Below are positions 25,098-35,331 of a stretch of 64,000 nt of DNA, piece after piece. Positions within the stretch are counted from its first letter, which is position 1. Every line of letters starts with the position of its first letter. Position numbers and translations under genes: made by a program. The notes under the pieces were generated by a model that saw only the letters and a program-made list of their open reading frames with translations, was not told where the DNA came from and ran no database searches. Source of the stretch: Margaritispora aquatica (taxonomy: Eukaryota > Ascomycota > Leotiomycetes > Helotiales > Discinellaceae); the NCBI GenBank assembly GCA_007644065.1, contig VJWN01000038.1, positions 124,001-188,000 on the forward strand. Direction: 5' to 3'.

Positions 25098-26619
25098 GTA
25101 GCCATAAGGATTGTCTCGGGTGGTACTTTATGTTAGAAATCAAGTAGGAGGAGATGAGGCATTATCGACTGGTGGTGTGTGGTATTCGTGGATATGTCTT
25201 GAGAGATAGGCAAATGGTCAGAGACCTGAGAAGCGGATTGTAACATTCAATAGACCTTTATCACCTCCACTCACCTCCATTGTGTGACATCGTTTGACAT
25301 CGCTTGCTTGTGGCGAGTGTGAATTGTGTACTCGGTCTGTAAAGTAATTTGAATTAACAACGATATATCCTTTTATATGCCTTATAGATACGTTCAAACA
25401 CACCGACTCTAGCTTTGCATCTCCCTCGATTCTCGGAGAATTGGTTCCCTGATCCACATCTCTGCTAAGCGAGCACTCATGATCGTATGTGAGAAGACAG
25501 GCGGTTTGCATTACAGCACAGGTTTGGCGTGTCTGATGCTGAAGTATTCCCGGCACTCTTGTTACCAGATGGGAAACAGCTGCGGGACAAAGAGTCATCG
25601 ATGGTATGCCTGGTTCTAATCCGAACAAGCGGGGTTCAAGTCTGCGCTGCCTACCAACGTTATGAACAAGGCTTTTGAGTGAACGAACGTAACCCCACAT
25701 TTCACCATCAACCATGCGGATATGAATTATTTGCTTCAACAAAGAGAATCAGATGCTGCGCAATTGATATACCAACTCTGCCTACTGATTCATCGGCGTG
25801 GAGTGGAGGCCTGAATCAAAGTGCACCGCCACACAAGCAGTGAGAACAAAGGAATGAATAAATGGATTGATGAACAAAAATAACTCGTGACTCCTAACCC
25901 GAATGACTATACAACTCACTTCAATTCGATATAGGTAGAATACTTACGATGATTCCACACCTTTAAAGACATGTATAAATCAATTTCAATCTGTCTTCCA
26001 ACTTTTCCCTTCGTGAGCTGTTCAATATCTAACAATTCCCCATCTCGAACGCAGACACGGAAACTTGCATAGATATAAGCAAAGGCAACGCCGATCAACT
26101 TCACCTGGAAAATGGATAAACTCTGGGGAAAAGCGACCCCCAAGCCAAAGTACTGGAAATGCTGCGCTGTTCGTCCACCTCCCTCTTCTCACCTCCCAAT
26201 CATTGTTCGCTTTTTTTTCCATCTCTTGCCCTCTTCCTCCATTTCCTCTCTTCTACCCAAGCCATATCTGAAAGCTAGCTAACACGCGGCGCCCTAGTGC
26301 AAAGGATACATCCCCCTCAGCGACTCACCACACAACAGCCACATCTACGGTGGATTATCGCGAATCGATGACAAGCGTTGCTTGCATAAGAGACATGCGT
26401 GCGATACTAGCAGATGCAAGATTGAGACCTGGCTGAAGACTGCTTTTAAGCATACTGAGTTGTATGATGCGCAATATGAGACTTTTTAGCTGCATAGCGG
26501 CAGGAGGGAGATGGCAAATGAAGGAGGCTTGGGAGGAGGGGTTGAAGAGTGGCGTGGATGTTGATGTTTGTATATATGTATTATGGCTAGGAAGGTTTGA
26601 GTTTGCGAGCGATGAGCAT
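25098..26619. other. Intergenic, no gene supported
   Basis: 3' flank of the permease. The longest frame (25218-25742, minus, 174 aa) shows no domain, no codon pattern and no splice partners. Nothing else is recognised. Confidence 0.4.
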
Positions 26620-27345
26620 TGCTGTAGTGGGATTTACACCACTTGATACGATATTACAATATTACCTATTACCTATATGTACGTTACTTCCACGACTTGA
26701 AACTTGAATATAGCTTCAATTTTCATTTCAAGTTCAATTCCATCCTAAGGATACAAAACCGGCGTCGTGGATTCCTATTTTGCATGAGTGATATTTCCCG
26801 ATTAAGCTGTCTGCTTGATTCTATTAGTGAGAGAAGGCCTTGTCATTGGAATATGTGAGTGTGGCCAGACTTTGGTTGGGTTGGACTAAGATAAGTATGG
26901 TTTCAATTTCAATTTCGCTTTCGCACGCGAAGAGATCATGGCACAAGGATGGTTTCCCTCATGTCATGACGAACGTGGCATGAAAACTGCAAATTGATAT
27001 ACCAGTATCTCAAATGAATAGTCTTGCTCTAATAATTGCATCAAATACTTCTCTATGCTAATCACGGTGCAAGTATACCTATATACCTACCAAAATGCCC
27101 GTACCTATGCTTAGGCCCGTCTTTTGTAAATTACGAAATTTGCTTAGGAAGCACCCACAACCGTATTACAAAACCACCAACGACCAAAGAATAACAATAC
27201 GAGAGATGAGATCTATCTAGGCAGTGCTTGCTATACGTGACCAAACTACAATTGTAAGATTCCCTCTAACATGTAAACCTTGAGATAACTTGAACCTGAC
27301 AACTGATGATCTAAATTAAAGGGCCCAACGTAGCGAAGCGAGGGA
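26620..27345 (+). repeat. Diverged repeat block, copy 1 (MITE-free)
   Basis: This block matches 59.46-60.91 kb in order and orientation. Examples: GACTTGAAACTTGAATATAG near 26694 against GACTTAAAACTTGAACCTAG near 59521; CATGACGAACGTGG near 26964 against CATGACCAGCGTGG near 60314; AAATTACGAAATTTGCTTAG near 27127 against a similar string near 60430; and AGCGAAGCGAGGGAAG near 27333 against GGCGAAGCGAGGAAAG near 60879. No coding capacity is seen. It is probably a degraded transposable element or segmental copy. Confidence 0.6.
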
Positions 27346-28575
27346 AGCGGGGCGTAATAACATGATTTAATTATATTCTATTCATTAGTAGTATCTATTA
27401 GAAGATTTGATTGGATCGCGAGTATCGGATTGAGCTAGGCTAACATTTTACCTGATTAGGCTTATTTAGTAAGTGGTGATAGAAAAACTCTCTAGAATTA
27501 CTACATATTTTGCTTATATTAATAGAAGGTATCAAAAATGTATTAATTAAAAATGACTAAAACATAATCAACTAAATATACAAGTCTTTATAAAGCTACT
27601 CTTTATAAGTCAACTATGATTAAGTTATAATTATCATAATTGCAGCTTAAGTATGACTTAATTATCAATTAATTATCAATTAATGAATTAGTATAATCTT
27701 TTTCTTTTGTATAAGGAAGTCGGGAAAAATCCCTCGTTTTACTTATTTTATTCGTTTTACTCAAACAAGAGTTAATATCCCTACAACGAAAGCTCTGCTT
27801 AACCCAGCTTCTTTCCGGCCTCGATGGATCGAAACTAAATTCTTTTTTTTACGGAACATCCTTGTAGCGGGTTCATACCCGGGAGTATCCGCCTAAATAC
27901 GGATACACGTCAGCTTTAGAGGCTTTTAGGGGTTCAGTCGATGGCTGCCAACATGGATCCCTTGTAGTTCTGGTCCCGCGATTCTGGCAGGGTATTGCGC
28001 ACTCAAAAGAACGATCTACAAGGGTAGATGTCGACTGCTAAAAGCCTTCAACGCCACTAAATCCACTTTGTTGTCCTACCAACCCAAATGTGGGGGTTAC
28101 ATATTGGGGGCCATGAGTCGCACTGTAGGTGACATTAAAGCCTAATGGTATTATTGGGTGGTACTAGAAATTGTGTGGCAGGTTGCAGTTACTGTCTGTT
28201 TAAGCTTTTCAATGCTCTCAGCTGAATGAATGATATGCACAGCACTTAAGCGAATCCCTGCAACCCGAATCAAGGGACCTGCGAGCGTGGTTGGTATTGT
28301 TTCTCGTGCAATATAATATTCTGCATACACCCATCCTGATCACCGCCCTCACGCTCCGGATAAAACATTTCTGGTACATTATTGGCTCTTATCTCACGCG
28401 TCAATGTCTCAAGTGAAAGATATAATAAGAAAAGATTGGCAAAAATGTCTCAGTTGTTTCATTTCACTGGGTAAACTTTTGAATTTATCCTTTTCAATTA
28501 GGTAACTCAACGAGCATCAATCCGGTGCCCTCCCATTGCAAAAATCGAAGACTGAACCGGGATTAAGCATCATGA
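27346..28575. other. AT-rich island and non-coding sequence
   Basis: 27346-27760 is strongly AT-rich, with TAATTAATTATCAATTAAT-like strings and no long frame, as expected of a RIP-mutated repeat. 27840-28100 returns to mixed composition with an inverted pair GTATCCG/CGGATAC near 27884-27906. I see no gene up to the oxygenase stop at 28576. Confidence 0.4.
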
Positions 28576-29498
28576 TCATCCAGCAGCGTTCCATTTCGAG
28601 ACCAATGCATTCTCAGGTCTCAAGAGATAGGTGATGAAGTACCGCTCCTTTGCGCCATCGAATGGTTGCGTGGCTCTGTGTTCAGGCGAATGTAACCTCC
28701 CTCCCGAGATCTTCTGCAATGCATTTGCAACATTGACCAACGCACATGTCTCCAGTGGCGGAATAAAAGCCCAGATGCCGTCTTTTCGGACAAACGTGTG
28801 AATGCTCCACTCCGTATAAAAAAGCAAAGTGATGGTCCCTTTATCTGTGTGCAAGTTGTCTCGCACGTCGGACAGTTTAGCCAATGATGGATGTGACACG
28901 AACTTCAGACCTGTGTCACTTGGCTCATTGGTGCGGTGGTGGTACTCCGTAGGGTCCATCGAGAGACTGTTGAGCAAGGTCATACAGGCATCATCACAGC
29001 CAGCGTTGAACTCGGCCATCTCCTCCCACTTGTTCTGGAAGAGCTGGGGGAGTTGTGGGATTGATGCGCCGAATGCCGCCACTTCATCTCGGGATATCTG
29101 ACCTATGGTATTAGCTACGGAAAGAAAAAAAGATGTGCATAGATCTGATTTAGAGTCCTTACCTCAAATGATTCGGCCCCATTGCCATGCTTCCAACCCA
29201 AGTCTTGTGAGTCGTCGATATCAAGCCTGATGTCCTTAGACTTGATCTCCTCTGGCTGTGTGAAGTAGTCCTTGGCGACTGAAAACAGTCCAGGGAGACT
29301 TGCAAGCATGTGATCACCCACGCGATCGCCGCGGAAGTCCAGGAAGAAAAACCCGGTGGTGGATGCCGCATTCTCTAGCAAGGCCTTTTCAGCTTTGTCG
29401 CCTTGACGTAACTTGGCGAGTGAGATGATCGCGAGGTCGGCGATAGCAACGCCGCGATCTTCCATCGCCTTCATGTTTTCTTGAGTGATGATAGCCAT
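28576..29498 (-). CDS. 2-oxoglutarate/Fe(II) oxygenase, isopenicillin-N-synthase-like
   Basis: Predicted non-haem iron oxygenase of the 2OG-FeII_Oxy superfamily (285 aa, two exons 29498-29163 and 29097-28576). The N-terminal DIOX_N-like part includes AASTTGFFFLDFRGD and GAESFEISRDEV across the intron. Iron ligands are readable as HTD in NLHTDKGTITLLFYTE and the distal His in GGRLHSPEHRATQPF. The 2OG-binding Arg is probably that of KERYFITYLLRPE. Such enzymes hydroxylate, desaturate or cyclise small molecules in fungal secondary metabolism. The start ATG at 29498 faces the MFS gene across about 395 bp, suggesting shared control. The acceptor at 29098 rather than an earlier AG was chosen because only it keeps the frame. 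Confidence 0.86.
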
Positions 29499-29892
29499 GG
29501 TGATTAGGATAAGTGGTGTCTACTCGGTATCTAGAGTTTGTGGAGTAAGTTGATCAACGATGTGGATGAAAGTATTTATAACAAGACAGTAACATCCTGG
29601 CGTCACCTTCTGCATATTACACTCTTGGCAAATGTGCTCTCCCAAACCTTTGTCTTACATACATGCATGGCTGGAATCTTTGCGAGATCAACGAAGGCTA
29701 ATAACAATGTCTATGCTTTCCTTTGTCTTACATGTTGGAAGCTGAAAATGACAAATCCTTTTGCAGATACCTTTCTTTTCTATTTATTTTTCTTTCTATC
29801 TAGAACCCGGCCACATTACGATCTCCTTATAATAACAGCATTTGTGCTGCACACCATTTCCTTGTCTCTGCCTCTGCCTGTATTCGGAAACA
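29499..29892. promoter_or_regulatory. Shared promoter of oxygenase and MFS exporter
   Basis: 394 bp separate two divergent starts. Divergent pairs with a short common promoter are often co-regulated in fungal metabolite clusters. No specific operator is evident. Pyrimidine-rich tracts precede the MFS start. Confidence 0.45.
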
Positions 29893-32332
29893 ATGTCAAC
29901 AAATGAAACTACTCCATTGTTGGGTAAGCCGGCATCAGGCCCGCCCGAATACCCGCCGGAAGAATGCGCCAAGAACGACGCACCTCCCGGGGCTCAAACC
30001 GACAAACGATTTGCATTATGGCAGATAGCCGCATTTTTCGGTAAGAGTTGATTTTGGTTGGGATTCTTAGATGCGGGGAACTGTTGTGGCTGACTATGTT
30101 GTGTTCTAGGTATTATGCTGGCTCGGGCCGACACTTCCCTGGTATGGGCGACGCATGAGACTGTGGCTTCACATTTCGATAGCCTTGAGAACTCGTCGTG
30201 GATGATGACAAGCTTTGCAATAGGATGTTGCGTGACATACCCTCTGGTGTGCCTCTCGCCTTCTTTGGGAGAAAGATTTGATCTGTTTGTTTACTTATCC
30301 TTCTAATAGTACGGACGTTTAAGCGATGATTATGGTCGCCTTCGTCCTCTCATCGCAGCCTATGTTTTATTTTGCAGTGGTTGTACACTTTGGTGAGTGA
30401 AGGACTTCCTTGCACTCTTGATATGATCAATCTGTACAAAAGAAAATTCTGGACGGCAGGTTGTGAAAACTCACTTATGTAAGAATAGTGGCATTGGGCA
30501 GAGTTACTGGCAAGTGATTCTTGGAAGAACTCTGACAGGATGTGGAGCCTCAGGAATAGTGTCTTTGGCTTCTGTCATTATTACCGGTAAGGAGTTTTTC
30601 ATTTTGGGTAATCTTTTGTGTTTATTTTATTTATAAAATTTCTCGTGGCCAAATGCCTTCCATGCTCACAATAGATTCTTGTAAGATATCGTGGAGCCCT
30701 CAGACGTTGCGGTTTTCAGAAGTTATGTCAACATCGCGTCAACAGTTGGAATCTCCCTTGGTGGACCGTTGGGAAGCTTTCTAGGAGAATCAGTTGGCTG
30801 GAGATGGCAAGTAGCTTTTCCAACGATGGTCACTTAGTATTACTAACTTTCGCAGGTCATTTCTGGGCCAACTACCAATTGCAACTACCTGCTGTATCAT
30901 TATGACTCGTGGTCTTCGGAAGTTCTTGTCGGACGCTGACAGGCATAAGAACTCGCAAATGGAGGAACCGCAAGATGAGCCTCGAAAACGTCTTCTAAGT
31001 TTCGATTACCCAGGAGCACTAACACTTGCCATATGGATAACCTCATTTCTCGTCATCATTGATCTGCACGTGGGGTTCTCATGGACCGATCCTCTTCCCC
31101 TTAGTCTGATCATTATTGGTGCGATATCCTTTTTGGGTTTTCTCCTTTTGGAGTCTTTTCCAGGAGGTCGTGAGCTTTTGATACCTTTAAGCTTGTTGAA
31201 GACAGAGGTTGGCGCATTCTGCGTTGGACAAGTGAGCTACACGATCCTGCAATCATTCCTCAGATGCAAAAGAGTCACATGCTAACTCCAATTTTGATAT
31301 TAGCTACTTCTGGTCGGCAGTTGTCAAGGAGTATGTGTTATGTCTCCATACCGTAGTTGCCTCACTAAGTCATTGTGTAGTTTGTCGCCCAAATCGTACC
31401 CTACTTCATCAACACTCGAGGATCGTCAGATTCAGAAGCAGGATGGCTGATTGTTCCGGTAAGCATTGGAAATGCAGTGGGGAGCCTGGTGGCAGGGCGA
31501 ATGATTAAAAGGTAAGGTTACTCCTCCCTCAACCCGAAAAGGCACCACTGACGAACAAAATTGGCAGTTCTGGGAGCTATAAGAAGCTATCACTGATCTC
31601 CTTGTTTCTGTGCATCGCAATTTCGATTGTGATTTTGGTGCAATGGTCGTATCCTATGAGTATGTAACGGGATTGTGAAATCATCTCACTGACATTCCAT
31701 TTCCGTTTCTCAATGACAACTCCCCAAGTTTCAATGTTGCCTCGACTCCCATTGATAAAATGCTTCTAATCTTGATTATAGACGCACTGGGCTCCCTAAC
31801 TAGTTTCCCATTCGGCTTCTTTGCTGGCATGGTGACGTCCACTCAGTTCTTTGGCCTCTACCTCTCTGCCCCAAAGCAGCAAATGACTACCGCTATTGGC
31901 ATGTACTATATGAGTCAGCAAATCGGCATCGCGATAGGCATTGCCATCATGTCGACTCTGCTTAATGGGCGGTTTGCGGAAACCCTGCATGTTTCATTGG
32001 CCGACATTCCAGGCTTTGAAAAGGTAAGTCCAATGAACGAGAGGCGTGTAAAACAGACCAGCCGCTAAGTTGCTTACCGCATAGATCATCGATAGTATCT
32101 TGAGCGACTCGTCGATTGTTGCTCAACTTTCTGAACATGTTAAATTGCTAGTACGGCAGAGTTATTTGAGCAGTTTCTGGGTTGTGCCAGGTATGTTGTT
32201 GAGATTCCACATGCCCTTACAAACATACACCTGCAATTCTAATTCATGGATATCTCCTTAGCGGTCGCCATTGTGTGTCAAACCATGGCTATTTGGCCTT
32301 TAGCAGCTACTACAGAGAGATACTCGGATTGA
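29893..32332 (+). CDS. MFS exporter, DHA2/Fnx1-Vba type
   Basis: Predicted 14-helix drug:H+ antiporter or vacuolar amino-acid transporter (543 aa). Twelve exons sum exactly in frame: 29893-30040, 30110-30246, 30310-30392, 30489-30586, 30686-30806, 30856-31231, 31304-31330, 31381-31511, 31568-31659, 31782-32023, 32085-32190 and 32262-32332. Features: DTSLVWATHETVASHF in helix 1, ENSSWMMTSFAIG, then YGRLSDDYGRLRPLI (MFS motif A), GRTLTGCGASGIVSLASVII, VGISLGGPLGSFLGESVGWRWSF (motif C region), and QQIGIAIGIAIMSTLLNGRF late. The intron after 30806 begins GC (GCAAGT), a GC-AG intron. Position in the tailoring cluster suggests export of its product. The nearest families also include vacuolar transporters, so the compartment is open. 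Confidence 0.87.
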
Positions 32333-32347
32333 GTGAAAAAAATTTGA

Positions 32348-32542
32348 GTGTCGCTTGGAGGTCAGGTGATATCTTCATATTATGCTCGCATATTGTATTA
32401 CTCTCTATAGTATTACTGTAATTTTAGAATTTATACTGTTATAGGCTGCCCAGCGCTATAGGTGCTGCAGCTAGGTATCTTTATACAGCTTCCTACTGCC
32501 ATCAAAATTCTTTAGACTTTCAATCGACTCTATTTCGCCTAT
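32348..32542 (+). repeat. Dispersed ~210-bp element, copy A
   Basis: It begins GTGTCGCTTGGAGGTCAGGT only 16 bp after the MFS stop and contains GGCTGCCCAGCGCTATAGG and GCTGCAGCTAGGTAT. It is homologous to copy B next to it and copy C at 51.0 kb. Relative to C it has many C-to-T and G-to-A type differences, as RIP would leave. It is non-coding. Confidence 0.65.
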
Positions 32543-32758
32543 CTGTCGTTTGGTGGTTATGTGATATCTTCGTATGATATGGTACTCGTATATTATTTTA
32601 CTCTCCTTAATCTTGTTGCAATACTATGTTTCACGCTTTCTAGTCTGCCCAGTGCTACGCACGCTACATTAATGCGTTGATACAGAGCTTTCTACGGCTA
32701 TAGAAGCTCTTCAGAATGTTCAATATATTCTAAGGTATTTCACCTATTACTCTGTCAC
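32543..32758 (+). repeat. Dispersed ~210-bp element, copy B (tandem to A)
   Basis: It begins CTGTCGTTTGGTGGTTATGT, contains CTGCCCAGTGCTACGC, TAGAAGCTCTTCAGAAT and ATTTCACCTATTACTCTGTCAC, and aligns end to end with copy C. It lies head to tail with copy A. Confidence 0.65.
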
Positions 32759-33088
32759 TTGATTCACCCCCTTATTCATCGCTGAGAGTGAACTTTGAAT
32801 TACAATGATGGGGAGCAAAGAGCAAAAAGATGCATGTAGGTATTTGTTTAAACGGCGCATTGGAAATAATTCACATATTGTATTAAAGAGTACCTATTAT
32901 GCCGCGATGAAATGTTACCCGCGATGCCTTGAGATTCTTCAATGTGCCAGTGTTGACCATATCTCAGCTAACGGTCTAAGCTGCATGGTTTGTCTTCTGT
33001 TCTTCTTCAACAATGGGAGCCGGTTCTTCCTTGTTCTGCAATCGCTCTGCTCTCTCTTGTCTGCCCTCGCTGTTCGGGTCATAGAATG

Positions 33089-34498
33089 CTATCTCGCGTT
33101 AGATGTGAAGTCTATCGATCGTTGCTCTGCAGTGTCAAACTTACGTTTCTCTCCAAAAACAGTGGTTCGGATTCCCCTCCTGGTACCAGTAGCGTAGTTT
33201 CCAGGGATAACACGATGCAAGGTTGCCCTCTAGATGCTTGTAAGTTCTACTGCGCCATGTCGCTGCTGCTCTAGAGTGATCTTACATTATCCCACATGGC
33301 AATACTTCCGACCGCCCACTTCCATCTGACATAGTGGTCATCGGAGCTGTGGACATGCAAGTTCAGGAATTGGAGCAAGGAGTCAGATTCTGCCTTCTTC
33401 AGCTCGGCGAAGCCGGTACAGTACGTGTGGTTAACGTTGAGAGCCTTCAATCCTGTAACGGGATGTGTGCGAACGGCGGGGTGGTGAGTATCAACTGGGG
33501 GGCGATTTGGCGCATCGCCATAGTAATCCTGAGAAAACAAGTCAGTAATGCCATCTTAAACTACAAATTGGAACCGAAATAGGAGGCAGCTCGCACAGCG
33601 AGAAACAATCAAGATCCATCCAATCTAGAAATTCAGGCTTACAATTGTAGTTTCATACTGAAGACGAGAGGTGTGCACAGCGTGCAATCCTTCCAACATT
33701 GTTTTCATTGGGGGGCTGAGCTCATCGTAGAGGCCATATGCGGAGACCCAAGCCGTGTCTCCGCCGACTTCTGGATGTTTCTCCATGCGGAGAAGAGAAT
33801 AGCTTGGTGCTATTTTGAGTTAGACAATAGAGCCGATGACAACGATCGGAACATACGATTAATCTCAAAACTCGTATCAGAGTGAAATTCCATCATTGGC
33901 CAAGGAGTGTACTTGGAGACAGTTCTCCAGTCTGCGTTGCTCCCCGAGACAATGAAATGTTTCATATTCGCATCCTGTAATCTGTTAGTCAAAGGTCTCC
34001 TTCATTTGTGCAAGTGTGAAGTACTTTTTGAGTGGTGTGCTTATCCAAAATGCCAAAATGCTCGAAGATTTCGACTTGTCTCTCGGTTGTCAAGTCTTGA
34101 TTTCGGAAGAAAACAACACCTCTCTCATTGACGAGTGCTGCAAGCTCATCCAATTGCTGGTTGTCCAATTGACTCAGTTGTACGTTCGTCAACTCAGTAC
34201 CTTGTTATCTGATCAGTATAATGTAATTATGGGTTTGGTTTGGGGTTCTGGGGAGAGTACCAATGCTATCAGTCAGGTGAACGGGGGTTGCAACTGAAAA
34301 CAGGGATTTCTTCTCTGGATCCGCAAAGCATCCTCGATCCCTTGGAGGAATCGACTCTGTGAGAGGAGGATCCTGTGGAACATGTGCTTTCACCTTTGGG
34401 TTATAGTTAGGGTGTATTATGGTCGGGAAACCCGAGTCTGGAGAGATGTGCTTGAAAGCTTCAAGTGACTGGATCGGGGTGGGACGAAGTGTTGTCAT
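33089..34498 (-). CDS. TauD/TfdA-family alpha-ketoglutarate dioxygenase
   Basis: Predicted 2OG/Fe(II) dioxygenase of the taurine-dioxygenase family (360 aa, six exons summing in frame: 34498-34261, 34200-34025, 33974-33857, 33809-33643, 33528-33286 and 33229-33089). Iron ligands are readable: HSD in PMMEFHSDTSFEINP, and the distal His in WDNRATLHRVIPGNY. The 2OG-anchoring Arg is in TRRGIRTTVFGEK. Other family marks are LAALVNERGVVFFRNQDLT and GGDTAWVSAYGLYDELSPPMK. Characterised relatives cleave sulfonates or hydroxylate carboxylates and amines; which applies here is unknown. It is divergent from the acyl-CoA ligase, so the two probably share regulation and perhaps a pathway. A small open frame on the plus strand in the same place is a shadow. 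Confidence 0.9.
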
Positions 34499-35331
34499 TT
34501 TGACTAATATGAAGTGATGTAAAAGTAAATTGCTAGTATTATTCTATGTTGGACTACAACAACTTGATTAATGATTCCACAGATCCCAATCACTCAGGAT
34601 GCTATGAACTATGATATATCCAAACTCTTCACGCAGCTGCATACCTGCAGATCAATGTGGGCGCGTGCAAGGTTTCACCAGCTCTAAGATGGCTGAATCA
34701 AGTCTCCAGCTTTGTCTAATCAAAGTGCATCTCTCCATCTGTATCGGAGATGCATCGAGGTGCATCATTGAGTGTGTTTCTGGCTACCTGCAGTAGAGAT
34801 GTCTCGGCCACTACCCTTGGAATATCTATTTTTTATGTCTTATAGGCTTTTTGTAAATACAGGAAAAATACGGGCGATCGGGCTAATCACAGCAATTCGG
34901 GATAAGCTGCATATATCTGCTTTTTCTGTAATTTTCTGTTGGGACGACGAACCGCAGGTCCATTCCACGGGCGGTGTGCACCGTGCAGCTCAAGGCGAAC
35001 AGGATCTAGGTACACCCAATACAATTGTGATCCTTCCATACAAGGTTCGGATGCGTGACACGTTACTAATTAATATCGAAGAAGTTATCGAGTTTTAAGA
35101 CCTACATTCAACCTCATAATTACTTTAGCTGTGGATGTCTTGAAGGTTGAATTGTCCACCTGCACTTCCAATTATTCTTGACTCAAAGTGAAGCTCTCTT
35201 TCCCCCCCCAAACGTCGCCTTTGCCAGAACTCCCAGAACGAGCAGCGCAAACTTCCAATAAGATTATTCTTCAAGATCATTCTGCAAGCAGTTTTCTCGG
35301 TTTCGCAATTCCATCAATTTTTTGACTCAAA
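34499..35331. promoter_or_regulatory. Shared promoter of dioxygenase and acyl-CoA ligase
   Basis: This 833-bp gap serves both divergent genes. It contains the inverted pair TGCATCTC/GAGATGCA at about 34727-34752 and, next to the ligase, a decayed duplicate of the ligase start (listed separately). No other gene is seen. Confidence 0.45.
35179..35287 (+). pseudogene. Decayed duplicate of the acyl-CoA ligase 5' end
   Basis: The sequence TGACTCAAAGTGAAGCTCTC repeats, 144 bp upstream, the ligase start TGACTCAAAATGAAGCTCTC. Similarity continues for about 105 bp to AAGATTATTCTTCAAGATCATTCTGC. Read in frame, the copy gives KLSFPPQTSPLPELPERAAQ and then KIILQDHSA, against KLSFPPASPFLELIERSEK and KIILRDHSA in the gene. 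The ATG is GTG here and a TGA lies just before the real start, so it is a non-coding remnant in the leader. Confidence 0.75.

Noticed and set aside
25218..25742. 174-codon minus-strand frame after the permease
   Set aside because: No recognisable motif, no promoter or intron signals; probably chance.
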